Notes: a model not told the origin generated them from the letters alone. Positions 32,630 to 44,610 are shown, counted from the stretch's first letter. The stretch is 64,000 bases of DNA from Dugong dugon (GCA_030035585.1 CM057481.1:61761128-61825127); one strand, 5' to 3'. Program-made: numbers and translations.

Positions 32630-33337
32630 TCAGTTCCAACTCATAGTGACCCTAGGTATAACAGAACAAAACACTGACCAGTACTGTGCAATCCTCACAA
32701 TTGTTATGCTTGAGCCCATTGTTGCAGTCACTGTGTCAATCCATCTCGTTGAGGGTCTTTCTCTTTTTTGCTGACCCTCTATTTTACCAAGCATGATGTC
32801 CTCCAGAGACTGGTCCCTCCTGATAACAAGTCCAAAGTATGTGAGACGTAGTTTCACCATCCTTGCTTCTAAGGAGCATTCTGGTTGTACTTCTTCCGAG
32901 ACAGATGTGTTCATTCTTTTGGCAGTCCAGGGTGTATTCAATATTCTTCGCCAACACCATATTTCAAAGGCATCAATTCTTTGGTCTTCCTTATTCATTG
33001 TCCAGCTTTTGCATGCATATGAAGCAATTGAAAATACCGTGGCTTGGGTCAGGCACATCTTAGTCTTCAATGTGACACCTTTGCTTTTCAACACTTTAAA
33101 GACGTCTTTTGCAGCAGATTTGCCCACTGCAATGCGTCTTTTGATTTCTTGACTGCTGCTTCTGTGGGCTTTGATTGTGGATCCAAGTAAAATGAAATCC
33201 TTGACAACTTCAATCTTTTCTCCGCTTATCATGATGTTGCTTATTGGTCCAGTTGTGAGGATTTTTGTTTTCTTTATGTTGAGGCGTAATCCATACTGAA
33301 GGCTGTGGTCTTTGATCTTCATCAGTAAATGCTTCAA
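32630..33337 (-). pseudogene. RTE polyprotein C-terminal region, longest open stretch in the window
   Basis: 235 codons are open on the minus strand. After 'LNIKKTK' and 'TTGPISN', it contains 'DFILLGSTI', then 'FEIWCWRRILNTPWT', a hallmark of the RTE/BovB C-terminal domain, then 'MLGKIEGQQKRERPSTRWI'. This domain follows the RT and its role is little known. The RT box just upstream (33,368-33,379) reads Y-A-N-D instead of Y-A-D-D and is preceded by a stop, so the copy is dead. It is truncated before the endonuclease. The open length reflects youth, not selection. Confidence 0.82.
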
Positions 33338-34311
33338 GTCCTTTTCACTTTAGGCAAGCAAGATTATGTCATTTGCATATCACAGGTTGTTAATGAGTCT
33401 TCCTCCCATCCTGATGCCCTATTCTTCTTCATATTGTCCAGCTTCTCAGACTATTTGCTCAGCATACTGATTGAATAGGTATGGTGAAAGGATACAACCC
33501 TGACGCACACCCTTCCTAACTTTAAACCATGTAGTATCCCCTTGTTCTGTTTGAATGACTGCCTCTTGATCTATGTACAGGAGCTTCATGAGCACAATTC
33601 AGTGTTCTGGAATTTCCATTCTTCACAATGTTATACATAATGTGTTATGATCCACACAGTCGAATGCCTTTGCATAGTCAATAAAACACAGATAAACATC
33701 TTTCTGGTATCTCTGCTTTTAGCAAGGATCCATCTGACATCAGCTATGATATCCCTGGTTCCCCGTTCTCTTCTGAACTCGGCTTAAATTTCTGGCAGTT
33801 CCCTGTTGATGTACTGCTGCAGCCGCTTTTGAATGATCTTCAGCAAAATTTTACTTGCATGTGATATTAATGATATTATTCAATAATGTCTGCATTTGGT
33901 CAAATTGCCTTTCTTGGGAATAGGCATAAATATGGATATCTTCCAGTTTGTTGGCCAGATAGCTGTTTTCCAAACTTCTTGGCATAGACGAGTGGGCACT
34001 TCCAGCACTGCGTCTGTTTGTTGAAACATCTCCATTGGTATTCCCTCAATTTATGGAGCCTTGTTTTTTGCCAATGCCTTCAGTGCAGCTTGGACCTCTT
34101 CCTTCAGTACCATCAGTTCCTGATCATATGCTACCTCCTGAAATGGTTGAACGTTGACCAATTCTTTTTGATATAGTGACTCTGTGTATTCCTTCCATCT
34201 TCTTTTGATGCTTCCTGCATTGTTTAATATTTTCCCTGTAGAATGCTTCAATATTGCAACTTGAGGCTTGAATTTTTTCTTCAGTTCTTTCAGCTTGAGA
34301 AATGCCAAGCA

Positions 34312-34386
34312 AAGACCATGAAGTATTATAACCACATGTGCAAAGACCTGGAGATAGAAAACCAATAGGGAAGAACACCCTCGGCA
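34312..34386 (+). mobile_element. Inverted 5' segment of the RTE copy
   Basis: 'acatgtgcaaagacctggag' at 34,335 is the reverse complement of the block at 3,800-3,825 of the other RTE copy ('ctccaggtctttgcacatgt'). Here it lies in the opposite orientation to the rest of the element. The junction has 'gagaaatgcc' facing 'ggcatttct'. Confidence 0.8.
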
Positions 34387-34397
34387 TTTCTTTGTAT

Positions 34398-35039
34398 AGC
34401 TATCTTAAAATTGGCCTTAAAGGAAATGCAAAAATTTAAATGTGATCTGAACAATTCAGTGTCCACTGAGACTCTTATTTTTAGTACAGATGGGTAGGAA
34501 GTAAATAGATGGATAGATAGATTAATATAAATGAGTAGATAGTTAGATCAGTGCCTTCCAAAATTAAATTTGTTTAAATTGAAGAAACCCAAAATTAAAA
34601 AAAAAAATCAAACTGCAAAAAGTAAAATAGAAGAGACAGTGAATGTAAACTTCATAGTTGGGATTTGGGGAGCTCTGCTTCCCAACACATTTCACTTCAT
34701 GCAGGCTCAAGTCCTGGATAAATGAAATCTGGCTCTCCCTTACTTGGGATACAGGTGTGAGATGAGGCTGAGAGGAACCAAGAGAACAGAATCTGTCTCT
34801 GGTGTCCATCCTACCTTGACACAATTAGAAGTACGATGAATGTATCTTCTTTGGGGGTGTGATTCTAGAAACTGTCTTGGTAACAGAATTGAGAGCAGTG
34901 TCTTGGGTATGGCTAGCACAGGCACTGTGTTGGAAAAAAAAAATTGCTGTGTCTATCCCAGGTGTTTGTATCCTATCAGAAATGGACTGCCAAGGTATTC
35001 TGGTAGGGCTTATACTTAAATGGATCTATATTTGACCTT
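34398..35039. other. No gene identified
   Basis: AT-rich DNA with a short GATA-like tract at 34,508-34,560. The frames at 34,564-34,925 overlap each other and show no domain. Confidence 0.5.
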
Positions 35040-35206
35040 GGAAGCTCTGGTGGCATAGTGGTTAAGAGCTACGGCTTCTAACCAAAAGCTTGGCAGTTCA
35101 AATCCACAAGGTGCTCCTTGGAAACCCTATGGGGGATAGTTCTACTGTGTCCTTCAGGGTCGCCATGAGCCAGAATTAACTTGACGGCAACAGGTTTGGT
35201 TTTGAT
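35040..35206 (+). repeat. Afrotherian SINE
   Basis: 'ggaagctctggtggcatagtgg', 'ttggcagttcaaatccac' to 'cttgacggcaacaggtttgg'. Confidence 0.92.
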
Positions 35207-35224
35207 TTTTTAATATATGAACTT

Positions 35225-35365
35225 AACTCAATTTTTTAGTTGTTGATCTTAAGCAAATTACTTAATCTCTGAATCTCAGATCCTCATGTATTAAAGGAGG
35301 ATACTGTTCACAGAAGGTTGTTTGGGGGAGGCATTAAATAAAATAATGCATATAAAGTATGTTGC
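35225..35365 (-). repeat. MIR
   Basis: 'ttaagcaaattacttaatctc' and 'attaaataaaataatgcatat' follow the reverse MIR order. Confidence 0.65.
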
Positions 35366-35617
35366 AAGTGTTCATCACACATCTTCTTTAAGCAGGTATA
35401 GTGGTAACTGGAGAGAAAGAGAACACAGTAGAGGAAGATGGATATTAAACTAAGAGAAGCTTTAGCTTGGACAATATGTATTTGATAGGGAGAAGAGAAT
35501 ATGAGTGGCTGCAACTGTGAGAGGTAGGGGAGGTGGAGACATTGGATGAAGGAGGCACAGGATTTGCAACTGCTGAATGCATAACCTGCTCAATTCCAGC
35601 TTTGTCAAGGCCTAGGG

Positions 35618-35822
35618 GTGTTCCCTGGGTGATGTAAACAGTTGCTGTGCTTGGGTGCTAAATGAAAGTTTGGAGGTTCGAGTATAATCAGAGATGCCTT
35701 GAAAGAAAGGCCTGGTGATATACTTCCAAAAAACCAGCCATTGAAAACCCTATCGAGCACAGTTCTACTCTGACATACGTGAGGTCACCGTGAGTTGGAA
35801 TCAACTTGACAGAAACTGGTTA
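35618..35822 (+). repeat. Older SINE subfamily
   Basis: 'ccctgggtgatgtaaacagt', 'gaaaggcctggtgatatac', 'ggaatcaacttgacagaaac'. The 'aaaggcctgg' middle marks a subfamily also seen at 36,108, 39,978 and 40,985. Confidence 0.8.
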
Positions 35823-36107
35823 CAAGCCCAGGAGTAGAAAGATATTGAAGTTGTCTGTTCCCTACCTGTGGCAGTTCCACAACTAACCTAGTTTAAGGTA
35901 AGACCAAGATTATTTCCTAGATTGCCACTGTACTTTGAAAGGGAGGAATACTCAACAGTGGTAAAGGTAGGAAGATTTTTATCTCAACCAGACTGTCTGA
36001 AAAAAAAAAGTAAAAATCTTCTAAATAGATGTCTAGCACATCCTTCCAGGTTATCTCAACTTTTCAATGCATTTGAGCTATTTTACAACTCTGTAAGTTG
36101 TAGAAAT

Positions 36108-36325
36108 GTCCCTAGGTGGCACAAACACTTTGCATTTGACTACTAATATAAAGGTTGGCAGTTTGAACCCACCCAGTGGCACTGTGAAGAAAGGCCTGGT
36201 GATCTGCTTCCATTAAGATTACAGCTAAGAAAACCCTATGGAGCAATTCTACTCTGTAACACACAGGGTCATCATGAGTTGGAATTGACTTGACAGCAAT
36301 GGGTTTTTTTTTTTTTTTTTTGGTT
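36108..36325 (+). repeat. Older SINE subfamily
   Basis: 'gtccctaggtggcacaaac' to 'cttgacagcaatggg', with a T20 tail. Confidence 0.85.
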
Positions 36326-36329
36326 TAAG

Positions 36330-36780
36330 TTGTAGAAAAAGGATAGAAATGTAAATGTTTCTTTTCCATTGAAATGCAAACGAATTCTTCCAGAGGAGAT
36401 GCAATTGATTATTACCCTGTATGATACTGACCACTTTTGCATCTATTAGCAAATTCACTTCTGCATTCCTGATTGTCTGTATATCTGTGTGTCTGAATTC
36501 TCATTTGAAAACCAGTTATAGCATCCTACTGTTTCCCTCATCAGTGAGTTTAATAAGATCATTGACATGTGTTCATTTATATTTATATGAGTGTCACAAT
36601 TTTATCCATTTAAAAATGAACAGTTTTAATGAACTAGATAAAGGAGGCACAGGTTTTGCCATTGCCACAGTCACAACCATGCTCAATCTCAGTCTTGTAA
36701 AGACCAAGTTCTATTTCCTAGATTGTCACTGTATTTCGAAGTGGCAAAAGTAGAGAGATTTCATCATACCCACTAATATT
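36330..36780. other. No gene identified
   Basis: AT-rich. The frame at 36,421-36,753 (110 codons) shows no domain or codon pattern I can support. Confidence 0.5.
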
Positions 36781-36784
36781 TTCA

Positions 36785-37001
36785 GGGGCCAGTCCCTGGA
36801 GAAGAACATCATGCTTGGTAAGGTAGAGGGTCAGCGAAGAAGAGGAAAATCCTCAATGAGATGGACTGTCACAGTGGCTGCAACAATGGGCTCAAACATA
36901 GCAACAATTGTAAGGATGGAGTAGGATAAGGCAGTGTTTTGCTCCGTTGTACACAGCATCACTATGAGTTGGAACAACTCGATGGCACCTAACAACAACT
37001 C
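36785..37001 (+). mobile_element. RTE 3' end fragment
   Basis: 'gccagtccctggagaagaac' to 'ggcacctaacaacaac' is the last ~215 bp of the RTE. Confidence 0.85.
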
Positions 37002-37146
37002 TGTTCGATACAGCAATATTAACCCAGAAAATTCCACAGTACCAGTGAAAACCAAAGAAATATGACACCAGATGAAAGACGTTTTCTAGGGAAAGTTTCC
37101 AACTCATATTCAGGTGCATTATTCCCTATATTAGAGCAGGAGAGCT

Positions 37147-38195
37147 TTGGTACAGTGAATCACTTAATATGGCCCTTTTAGTCACGCATGGTCTTATGAC
37201 TGTCACACAGTGATTGGGTGGGACTATGCAGATAAGGTGCTTGTGGCCCACCAAGGGGATTGGACAGCTTAACAATGCAAATGAGGAGTATAGAACCCTA
37301 ACAAGGAGATTGGTCAGTTTTGCCATCCTTCTAGTCTTAAAGACAGCCAATCCCAAAAGCAAAGGGGGGACCTCATTACCTTTAAGAAGGAGGAGCTGAG
37401 AGTGGGTACATCCTTTAGACCTAGGGTCTCTGCACTGAGAACCTCCTAGGCCCAGGAGACAGATGGAGCTGTAACTAACACCAGAGATGGCGTGAGACGA
37501 CGAGAAGTGATGGCAAGTGTGACAAAGAAAAGGCAGCAGAACCAGGAGACTAGCAGAAGACAGTGTGGTAGGCCTCCCAGCCCACAGAGTGAGGCAGCTA
37601 CAGCGGGCCAGCTGACCCATGGAGCGAGACAGCTCAGTGTCTTCGAGCAGGAGGCTTCCTGGCTGTGTGGGGTGACTCTGGGCACTTATCGGCAGAGCTA
37701 AAAGAGCTTTGTAACACTTGCCCAAGCAGGACAGAGGCCAGGCTGAGGGCCAAGGGCTGAGAGAGAAGGCCTGTCCTAAGGGGGCCAAGAGGAGCCTATC
37801 CTCTGGAGGCTAAGTGCGAGGGCCCAGGCCCAAGCAGGGCCAGGTGACTGAGGCCTGCCTGCTGGCATGATCAGAGAAGAAGCTGTCCTGATTGAAGAAC
37901 TGTTATTCCTGATCCTGAATTGTAACCTGTTACTTCCCTAATAAACCTCATAACTGTGAGTATGCTCTGTGAGTTCTGTGTAGCCATCGAGACGAATTAT
38001 CAAGCACAGCAGAGAAGTAGAGAGTGCCATGGGAGGAACTGCTGGTGTCAGAACTGGTAAAAAGTTTGGAGAGAGGAGGTGTGTCTGATCTCCACCTCAT
38101 AGGAGTCAGCCTTGGGCCGATCTTGATCTTGATTCACTGTCCTTCCCCTTGTTAAGTCAGACGAGGAGTTCTGATGCCATTACACCATTTTCACA
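37147..38195 (+). mobile_element. LTR-type repeat, copy C (about 1.05 kb)
   Basis: The most complete copy, with 'ttactaccctaataaacctc'-like polyadenylation text at 37,935-37,950 and the end 'accattttcaca' at 38,195. The GC-rich middle (37,380-37,860) generates a spurious 220-codon antisense frame at 37,126-37,788. Probably a solo LTR. Its start is uncertain. Confidence 0.6.
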
Positions 38196-38553
38196 AGGGC
38201 TGTTAACTTTTAAGTTTTGTTCTTAATAAAGAAAAAAGAAGGATCACAGTGCAAACTACTCACAAAGCTTTCTAGGTCTTAGGTACCTAGAGGAGCTCAT
38301 AGGAGGCATGAAATTAAACCAGAAGTTTCCTGTATATATGCTTTGTAGTTAGCTGCCATCAAGTCAGCCCCCAACCCATGCACAGTGGAAAGAAACTCTG
38401 CTGGGTCCTACTCCATCCCCATGATCAGTTGCAGAATGGATCACTGTGATTCGCAGGGTTTTCACTGGCTGATTTTTGCAAGCAGATTGCCAGGCCTTTC
38501 TTCCTAGTCCATCTTAGTCTGGAAGCTCCACTGAAACCTGTTCAGCATCATAG

Positions 38554-38764
38554 TTAGTAGTAGTAGTTAGGTGCAGTGGAATCAATTTCGACTCATAGTG
38601 ACCCTGTGTGACAGAGTAGAACTGCCCCATAGGGTTTTCTAGGCTGTAAAATCTTTATGGAAGCAGATCGCCAGGTCTTTCTTCCTAGGAGCTGCTGAGT
38701 GGGTTCAAACCGCTAACCTTTTGGTTAGCAGCTGAGCACTTAACCGTTTTGCCACCATGGATCC
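38554..38764 (-). repeat. Afrotherian SINE nested in the long SINE
   Basis: 'gttaggtgcagtggaatc' to 'gccaccatggatcc', with the 'ggaagcagatcgccagg' middle. Confidence 0.88.
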
Positions 38765-38779
38765 TTGTTTGGCACCATA

Positions 38780-38995
38780 AATTAAAAAAAACAACCAAAC
38801 CCATTACTGTCAGGTTGACTCTGATCCATAGCAACCCCATAGGACAGAGTAGAGCTGCCCCATAAGGTTTCCAAGGCTGAGATCTTTATGGAAGTAGACT
38901 GCTACATTTTACTCCCGCTGAGTGGCTGGTGGGCTCAAACCGCTGACCTTTTGGTTGGCAGCCAAGTACTGAACTATTGTGCCACCAGGGCTCAT
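38780..38995 (-). repeat. Second Afrotherian SINE at the same site
   Basis: A-rich lead, then 'ccaaacccattactgtcagg' to 'gtgccaccagggctcat'. The target word is repeated on each side (see findings). Confidence 0.88.
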
Positions 38996-39130
38996 TGTTC
39001 AGCATCATAGCCACATGCAACCACCACTGACAGACAGATGGTGGTGGCTGAGCATGAGGTGCATTGTTTGGGAATTGAACCCACGTCTCCTGAATGGAAG
39101 GCAAGAATTCTACCACTGAATGACCAAAGC

Positions 39131-39734
39131 CCTCTGGTATGCTAGAAAATTATTTATTTAGCTGAAGGTGATTTAGTCTATTTCTTTTTGTTTTTCTTCA
39201 GTATCTCACATTTGAAACATTATTTAAAATTTATGTTTGGAGCCAGAAAAGGGCAACAAGGAGGTTTTCCATTTGTATGTTTTTGTAGTATGGTTAGGAG
39301 TTATTTTCCAAATGAAAAATCAGCAGATAAATAGTCCTCTGGTTACTATTCTCCAAGGATTCCAATTTTCCATATGAATAAAACTGTATTCTGAGATAGA
39401 ATTTCAGCTTGCTATTTCACCTTTGTAACTTCTGTTAAATATCACTGTGGGTCAAAATATAAATCCTTGCTTATAACATAAAAGATCTAACTTTTGTTTG
39501 AATAATCTCAAATGCAGTGAATTCATGTCTGGGGAGTACCTAATTTCTTACTTCCTAATCTTGTTCCACCAGAAATGGCTTATTATTGGAAAAGATGGGA
39601 GTGGAGTCCCATTTTGTGAAGTAAATGGATAATTGGTATGGAGAAGGCACAATAGCCCTACGGGCTAAATATGAAGGAGGAAAAAAAAAAAAAGGAGCCT
39701 CAGGTATAGGGCAGCACCGAGAGGTCCAAGATTC
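39131..39734. other. No gene identified
   Basis: Low-complexity AT-rich DNA with an A13 run near 39,680. Confidence 0.5.
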
Positions 39735-39905
39735 TCTATGGCGATGATTCTCAAAGTGCAATCAAGACCAGCATCAGCATCACCAGAGGACTTGTCAGAA
39801 ATGCAGAACCTCAGGTGCCACCCCAGACTTCTGAATCAAAATCTGCATTTTATCAAGATCCTCAGTTTTATGTATGCACATTAAATCTTGAGAAGTACTG
39901 AGAAT
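39735..39905 (+). repeat. MER5A-like hAT MITE
   Basis: 'atgattctcaaagtgcaatc' opposite 'tcttgagaagtactgag' forms the terminal inverted repeats. The middle 'cagcatcagcatcacc' is typical of this family. Confidence 0.75.
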
Positions 39906-39977
39906 TTTATTCTTTTGTACCCTACTGGTATTGCCTTGTTTAGGACTCATCAAATAGAGTCACCCTAAAATATACTT

Positions 39978-40175
39978 GGAATCCCTGGCTGATGCAAACA
40001 GTTAATGCGCTGCTAACTGAAAGGTTTGCAAGTTCAAGTCCACCCAGAAGCAGCTTGAAAAAAAGGCCTGGAGATACATTTTCAAAAAAACAGTCATTGA
40101 AAACCCTGTGGAGCACAGCTCTACTCTGACACACATTGGTTTGCCATTAGTTGGAGTCAACTTGATGGCAACTGG
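39978..40175 (+). repeat. Older SINE subfamily
   Basis: 'ggaatccctggctgatgcaaac', 'aaaggcctggagatac', 'gtcaacttgatggcaactgg'. Confidence 0.85.
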
Positions 40176-40179
40176 GTAA

Positions 40180-40780
40180 AATGTACTTGGACTTAGAGAG
40201 TTCTTGGAACAGGGTTCATGCTCACACAGGATAAGGTGGCCCCTTATGCTTTCCCTGTGTTAGATCACAGCTCACCCTAATGACCTAGTGAAGGAATATT
40301 TAACAAACGCCTGTGAGTGAGGTACTATGACATGTTATAGAGGATACATATTTAAAGAAATCTTAATTTCTGTGATGAGAGATAGGCTATCCTTAAAATA
40401 GGAAGTAATCCAGATACCAGCCTATGGAAGACCCTTTCAGACTCTAACACGACTAGCTGTTATGAGAAATAAGGCGTGCTGTTTTAATGTTTTATTCAAC
40501 CAAACGTTAAATGCATGTTATAACATGGAATTAGATTTGTATTTTCCTTCCCTGTGCATACCCTGTTCTTCATGAGATGAATCAAATTAAATACTACATT
40601 CAAAATTTAAGAGTAGTTTTAGCAGCTCCCTGCTAAATGTTTGCAACTTCAATTTTAAGCACAGTATTGTTTAAAGAAAACAACAATGATGGGTGTGGAT
40701 GGCTGAAAAATGCTGTACAGAGGATTGCGCTCAATACTTCAAGATCGCCCAGAGAAGTACAGCAACATAACGTAAAAAAA
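40180..40780. other. No gene identified
   Basis: Unique-looking, moderately AT-rich. There is no open frame above 60 codons. Confidence 0.5.
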
Positions 40781-40781
40781 A

Positions 40782-40876
40782 ACTGGCACAGCTGCACTTA
40801 ACAAAAATACTTTGAGTGGAGAGGGTGTGGTCGGCAAAAAAACTAGAAGGCTTGCATTATTGGCATAAGATATGGT
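40782..40876 (+). repeat. Half copy of the 2.4-3.1 kb MITE
   Basis: 'ggtgtggtcggcaaaaaaac' and 'agaaggcttgcattattgg' align with the right arm at 3,045-3,130 ('gagcagttggcaaacaaac', 'agaaggcatgtgctatttg'). Both end 'atatggta'. Confidence 0.65.
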
Positions 40877-40984
40877 AAATTTTATCGTATGCCAATGAAT
40901 TTGATTAATGACATAAAAAAAGAAGTTGGGCCATAGTTACTTACCTACTTATATTGGCTAGGAGTAATTTATTCTTCCGTGAAT

Positions 40985-41148
40985 CAATTAACTATATAAG
41001 GTTGGCAGTTCAAGTCTACCCACAGGTGCATCGAAAGAAAGGCCTGCCAATCCACTTCCTAAAAATCAGCCACTGAATACGCTATGGAGTGCAGTTCTAT
41101 TCTGACACAGAGTCAGTCATGGAGTCAGGCAACCAGTTTGATTTTGTC
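40985..41148 (+). repeat. Older SINE, head missing
   Basis: 'ggttggcagttcaagtctacc', 'aaaggcctgccaatccac' and a degraded tail. Confidence 0.75.
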
Positions 41149-41160
41149 TTGGTGAAAGAC

Positions 41161-41390
41161 ATAAAGGTGTAGGATGTAAAACTTGTCCACCAGGAATTTA
41201 TAGTCTAGACCAGGAGAAAAGTAGATGCATTTAGAAATAATAGTCAAGATAGTACACGATAAGTCTTGAATGAAGGATAAGAATAAGTGTGCAGAAGTTA
41301 ACTTTGGTGCAGAAGTTACCTTTGGCCTAGGATGATCAGGAAATATTCACAGAAATGTAGGATTTAAGCTGGGCCTTGATGCTAAATCAT
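41161..41390 (+). repeat. Ancient interspersed repeat
   Basis: 'caggaatttatagtctagac' and 'aagctgggccttgatgc' parallel 7,033-7,300 and 44,390-44,610. Confidence 0.4.
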
Positions 41391-42465
41391 AAGTTTAACA
41401 AAATGATAGAATCAGTAGTTGTCTTGAGTAAAATATTGTCCCTTAGTCATAGTTCTCAATGTGCTTTTCTTAAAAGAAATATTTTCTTGTGACTCTAATG
41501 TACCCGAGATCTGATTCTGAGATCCAAATCTGCTCTGCCTTACTAGGGTATTAACCATCCTATAAGAAAAATGATCATTTTAGGAGATTACATGGAGCCT
41601 TGTTTACCTGGCAAAATGCTAATGTATCAACTTAATTTCCTTATCCTCGTGGATTTTTCTTTCCTCCAAATTTGGTCAAGCAGAGTTCTAGTTGAAAACA
41701 GTAGCAGGATGCCATGCAACAACATCTCCCCTTTTATCATGTATTTCCTTGTGCACTCCAGGGCAGTGCTCTCCACACACGGGGCTTAACAAATGTTGTT
41801 GGCAGGTGGATTAACTAATAGAGCTATTCTGGCAAAGCTTCTAGCCCATCTTTTCTAGATTATAAACAAAGTACCATAGGGTGAAAGGAGAAGAAGAAAA
41901 AAAGAAGGCTGGGATTTGATTACTGGTTGGCTTATTTTATAGTGGTTGGTTTTATATATACATACAAAATCAATCTAACCTACTTGGAGGCTAAAGTAAA
42001 AATAAAAGGTCTCTAATATTATGCCAAAGAATAATTTTCAAAAGGTTAAAAGCCTTGACTCTCATACAAATATAAAATGAACAGGTGGTCAAAGATTTTA
42101 TTTAGCTCATTATTTAATGAGAAAAATGATAAAATACTGAGTTTCAATATAAATTTGAAAAGCTAGGTATTTATAACAATTTAATAAAGGAATGTTAGGA
42201 AAAGATTACTAGGTTAGATACAACCTAGTTAATGTTCTATAGGGCCACAAACCACAACCTCTGTGGTTATCTTTTCTGCTGGACAGAAATTATTTGCATC
42301 TCTAACTGGACAAGAATCTACAAGCTAACCTCTACTAATAACCCTGTCAGAGAAAGTCAATCAAAAGTGCAAACCCAGCAGTGCACTAAAAGAACCCAGT
42401 AATCTCTTCTGTCTATTTCCAAGGTTTGAATAATTTTTCTGACACTCGAATGAGACTCTGAAAAG
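41391..42465. other. Repeat-poor stretch, no gene identified
   Basis: About 1.1 kb without recognisable mobile elements. Frames are short (the 41,571-41,789 frame has a hydrophobic middle but no supported domain). Confidence 0.5.
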
Positions 42466-44262
42466 GTAATGGCCCATACATTTATGGTCAACTGATTTTC
42501 AACGAGGGTGCTAAGTCCATTCAATGGGGAAGGAAGAGCCTCTTTAATAAATGATACTTTGAAAACTGGATTGCCACATGCAGAAGAATGGATCAGGATC
42601 CATGCCTCACAACATACACAAAAACCAATTCAAAATGGATCAAGGACCTAAATGTGAAAATTAAAACCATAAAATGCTTAGAAGAAAACACAGGGGTGTG
42701 GCTGCAGGGCCTACTTTCTAATGATAGGTTATCAGATATGACAAAAGCACCTGTAGCAGAAGACAAAATAGATAAATGGGACCTCATAAAAATTAAATAC
42801 TTCTGTTCATCAAAAAAATTTATCAAAAAAGTATAAAGAAAACCTATAGATTGAGAGAAAATTTTTGGAAACTATATATCTGATAAAGGTCTAATATCCA
42901 AAATATATTTTAAAAAAACTTCTGCAATTTAACAACAAAATGACAACTCAATCAAAAAACGAGCAAAGGACTGGAACAGACATTTCACCAAAGATGATAT
43001 TCTAATAGCACAAGAAAAAATACGCAATGCTATTAGCCAGTAGGGAGACACAAATCAAAACCACAATGAGATACCATCTCACTCGATTAGAATGGCAATG
43101 ATTAAAAAAACAAAAATACAAATGGATAAACAAATTATGATAGATACACACAATGGAATACTAAACAACAATAAAGAACAATGATTAATCTTCAAAAAAT
43201 CTCACAACATGGATGAATTTGGAGGGCATTATGCTGAGTGAAATATGTCAATCACAAAAGAACAAATATTGTACAAGAACACCATTGTAAAAACCCAAGA
43301 AAAGGTTTACGCACAGGAAAAAAACAATCTTTGATGGTTATGAGAAAGGGAAGGGGTAAGTAGGGGAAATTACTAAATAGATAATAGACAAGTGTTAACT
43401 TTGATGAAAGGAAAGACAACAAACAATATAGAGGAAGTCAGCACAACATGACCAAGGAAAAGTCATAGAAGCTTCCTAGACACTTTGAGGGATGGAGTTA
43501 CTGAGGCTGAGGGCTGGGGACTATGGTCTTGGGGGACATCTAGGTCAATTGGTATAACATAGTTCATAAAGAAAATGCTCTATATTCTACTTTGGTGAGT
43601 AGCATCTGGGGTCTTATAAGATACATCTATTGGTCCCATCCTGTCTGGAGCAAAGAAAATGAAGAAAACCAAAGACACAAGAAAATATTAGTCCAAAGGA
43701 CTAATAGACCACATGAACCACAGCCTCTACCAGCCTAACCCTGGAAGAACTAGATGATGCCCAGCTACCACTGTTGCCTGCTCTGACAGGGATCACAATA
43801 AAGGATCCCAGACAGAGTGGGAGGAAAATGCGGAACAATATTCAAATTCACAAAAAAAGACCAGACTTACTGGTCTGACAGAGACTGGAGGAACCACCAA
43901 GACTAGGGCCCCTGGACACCCTGCTAACTCAGAATTGAAGCCCCTCCCAAAGCCCACCTTTCAGCCAAAGATTAGACAGGCTTAAAAAACAAGCAATAAC
44001 ATATATGAGGAACATGCTCCTTAATTCAATCAACTATACGAGACTAAATGGGAAACACCTGCCCAAAAGCAAAGATGGGGAGGCAGGAAGGGACAGGAAA
44101 CCTGGACAAATGGACATGGGGAACCCAGGGTGTAAAGGGAAAGGAGCTTATAGCCCTATAAACTTCTGAAGGCATCAGTGTCTTATAGTAGACATCTTTA
44201 TATGTGTTAGTCATTAAAAAACCTAAACTGTTTTTCAATAAACTCTGCTTAAAAAAGTATAA
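42466..44262 (+). mobile_element. L1 3' half with 3' UTR
   Basis: ORF2 text ('atttatggtcaactgatttt', 'gaggaatagaacctcctt'-type order) leads to the C-terminal part and a long UTR with 'gaccagacttactggtctg' and 'gagactaaatgggaaacac'. It ends near 'cttaaaaaagtataaaatac'. Confidence 0.82.
42588..42836 (+). pseudogene. L1 ORF2 segment
   Basis: 82 open codons with 'TNSKWIKDLNVKIKTIKC' and 'EDKIDKWDLIKIKYFC', standard L1 ORF2 text between the RT and the C-terminal cysteine region. Frameshifts follow at about 42,840, after which 'RHFTKDD'-like text near 42,980 belongs to another frame. The copy is dead. Confidence 0.85.
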
Positions 44263-44389
44263 AATACAAACCAAACCCACTGCTGTAGAATTGATTACGA
44301 CGCATAGTCAGAAATAATTCTATAAATATATTTTAAAATTTAAAAGCTTTGGTATTTAAAAAGCTAGCCAATCAATTCAACCCCTTGTA

Positions 44390-44610
44390 TTGAATATACA
44401 GTATGTGCAGGATATCTTACTGAGCCCAGAGTTGTACGAATGGGAATAAGACATCATTTCTGCTTTCAAAGATATTTGCAAACAAATTTAATATAAGGAA
44501 GTCTGAATGAAGTGCTAAATGCCCTTGGGAAAGCTCAGAAGAAAGGGCAATTAACTCAGACCTGAGTCAGAGAAAGTCAGGGAAGACTTCATGCAGAAAG
44601 GAACATTTGA
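44390..44610 (+). repeat. Ancient interspersed repeat
   Basis: 'tcagggaagacttcatgcag' and the preceding text match the order of the repeat at 7,033. Confidence 0.4.

Larger units (their letters stand above)
32605..34386 (-). mobile_element. RTE LINE insertion with 5' inversion and exact duplication
   Basis: The longest RTE copy here, about 1.8 kb. The 3' terminus is at 32,605 ('gttgttgttgttaggtgcc'), and the element extends through the C-terminal domain, RT and linker to about 34,312. The last ~75 bp are inverted (34,312-34,386). An 11-bp duplication, tttctttgtat (32,594-32,604; 34,387-34,397), brackets it. Confidence 0.88.
38345..39130 (-). repeat. RTE-related long SINE, interrupted by two shorter SINEs
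   Basis: 'ttagctgccatcaagtcagc', 'cagggttttcactggctg' and 'agtctggaagctccactg' form the left part. The right part resumes at 39,001 ('agcatcatagccacatgc') and ends 'aattctaccactgaatgacc'. A related copy is at 57,252-58,515. Confidence 0.8.

Noticed and set aside
32793..33152. 119-codon plus-strand frame
   Set aside because: Antisense to the RTE C-terminal domain. It is a mirror of the real (dead) coding strand.
37126..37788. 220-codon antisense open frame
   Set aside because: It lies wholly in the GC-rich body of LTR-type repeat copy C. Proline/serine/leucine-rich composition fits a non-coding shadow and no domain is visible.
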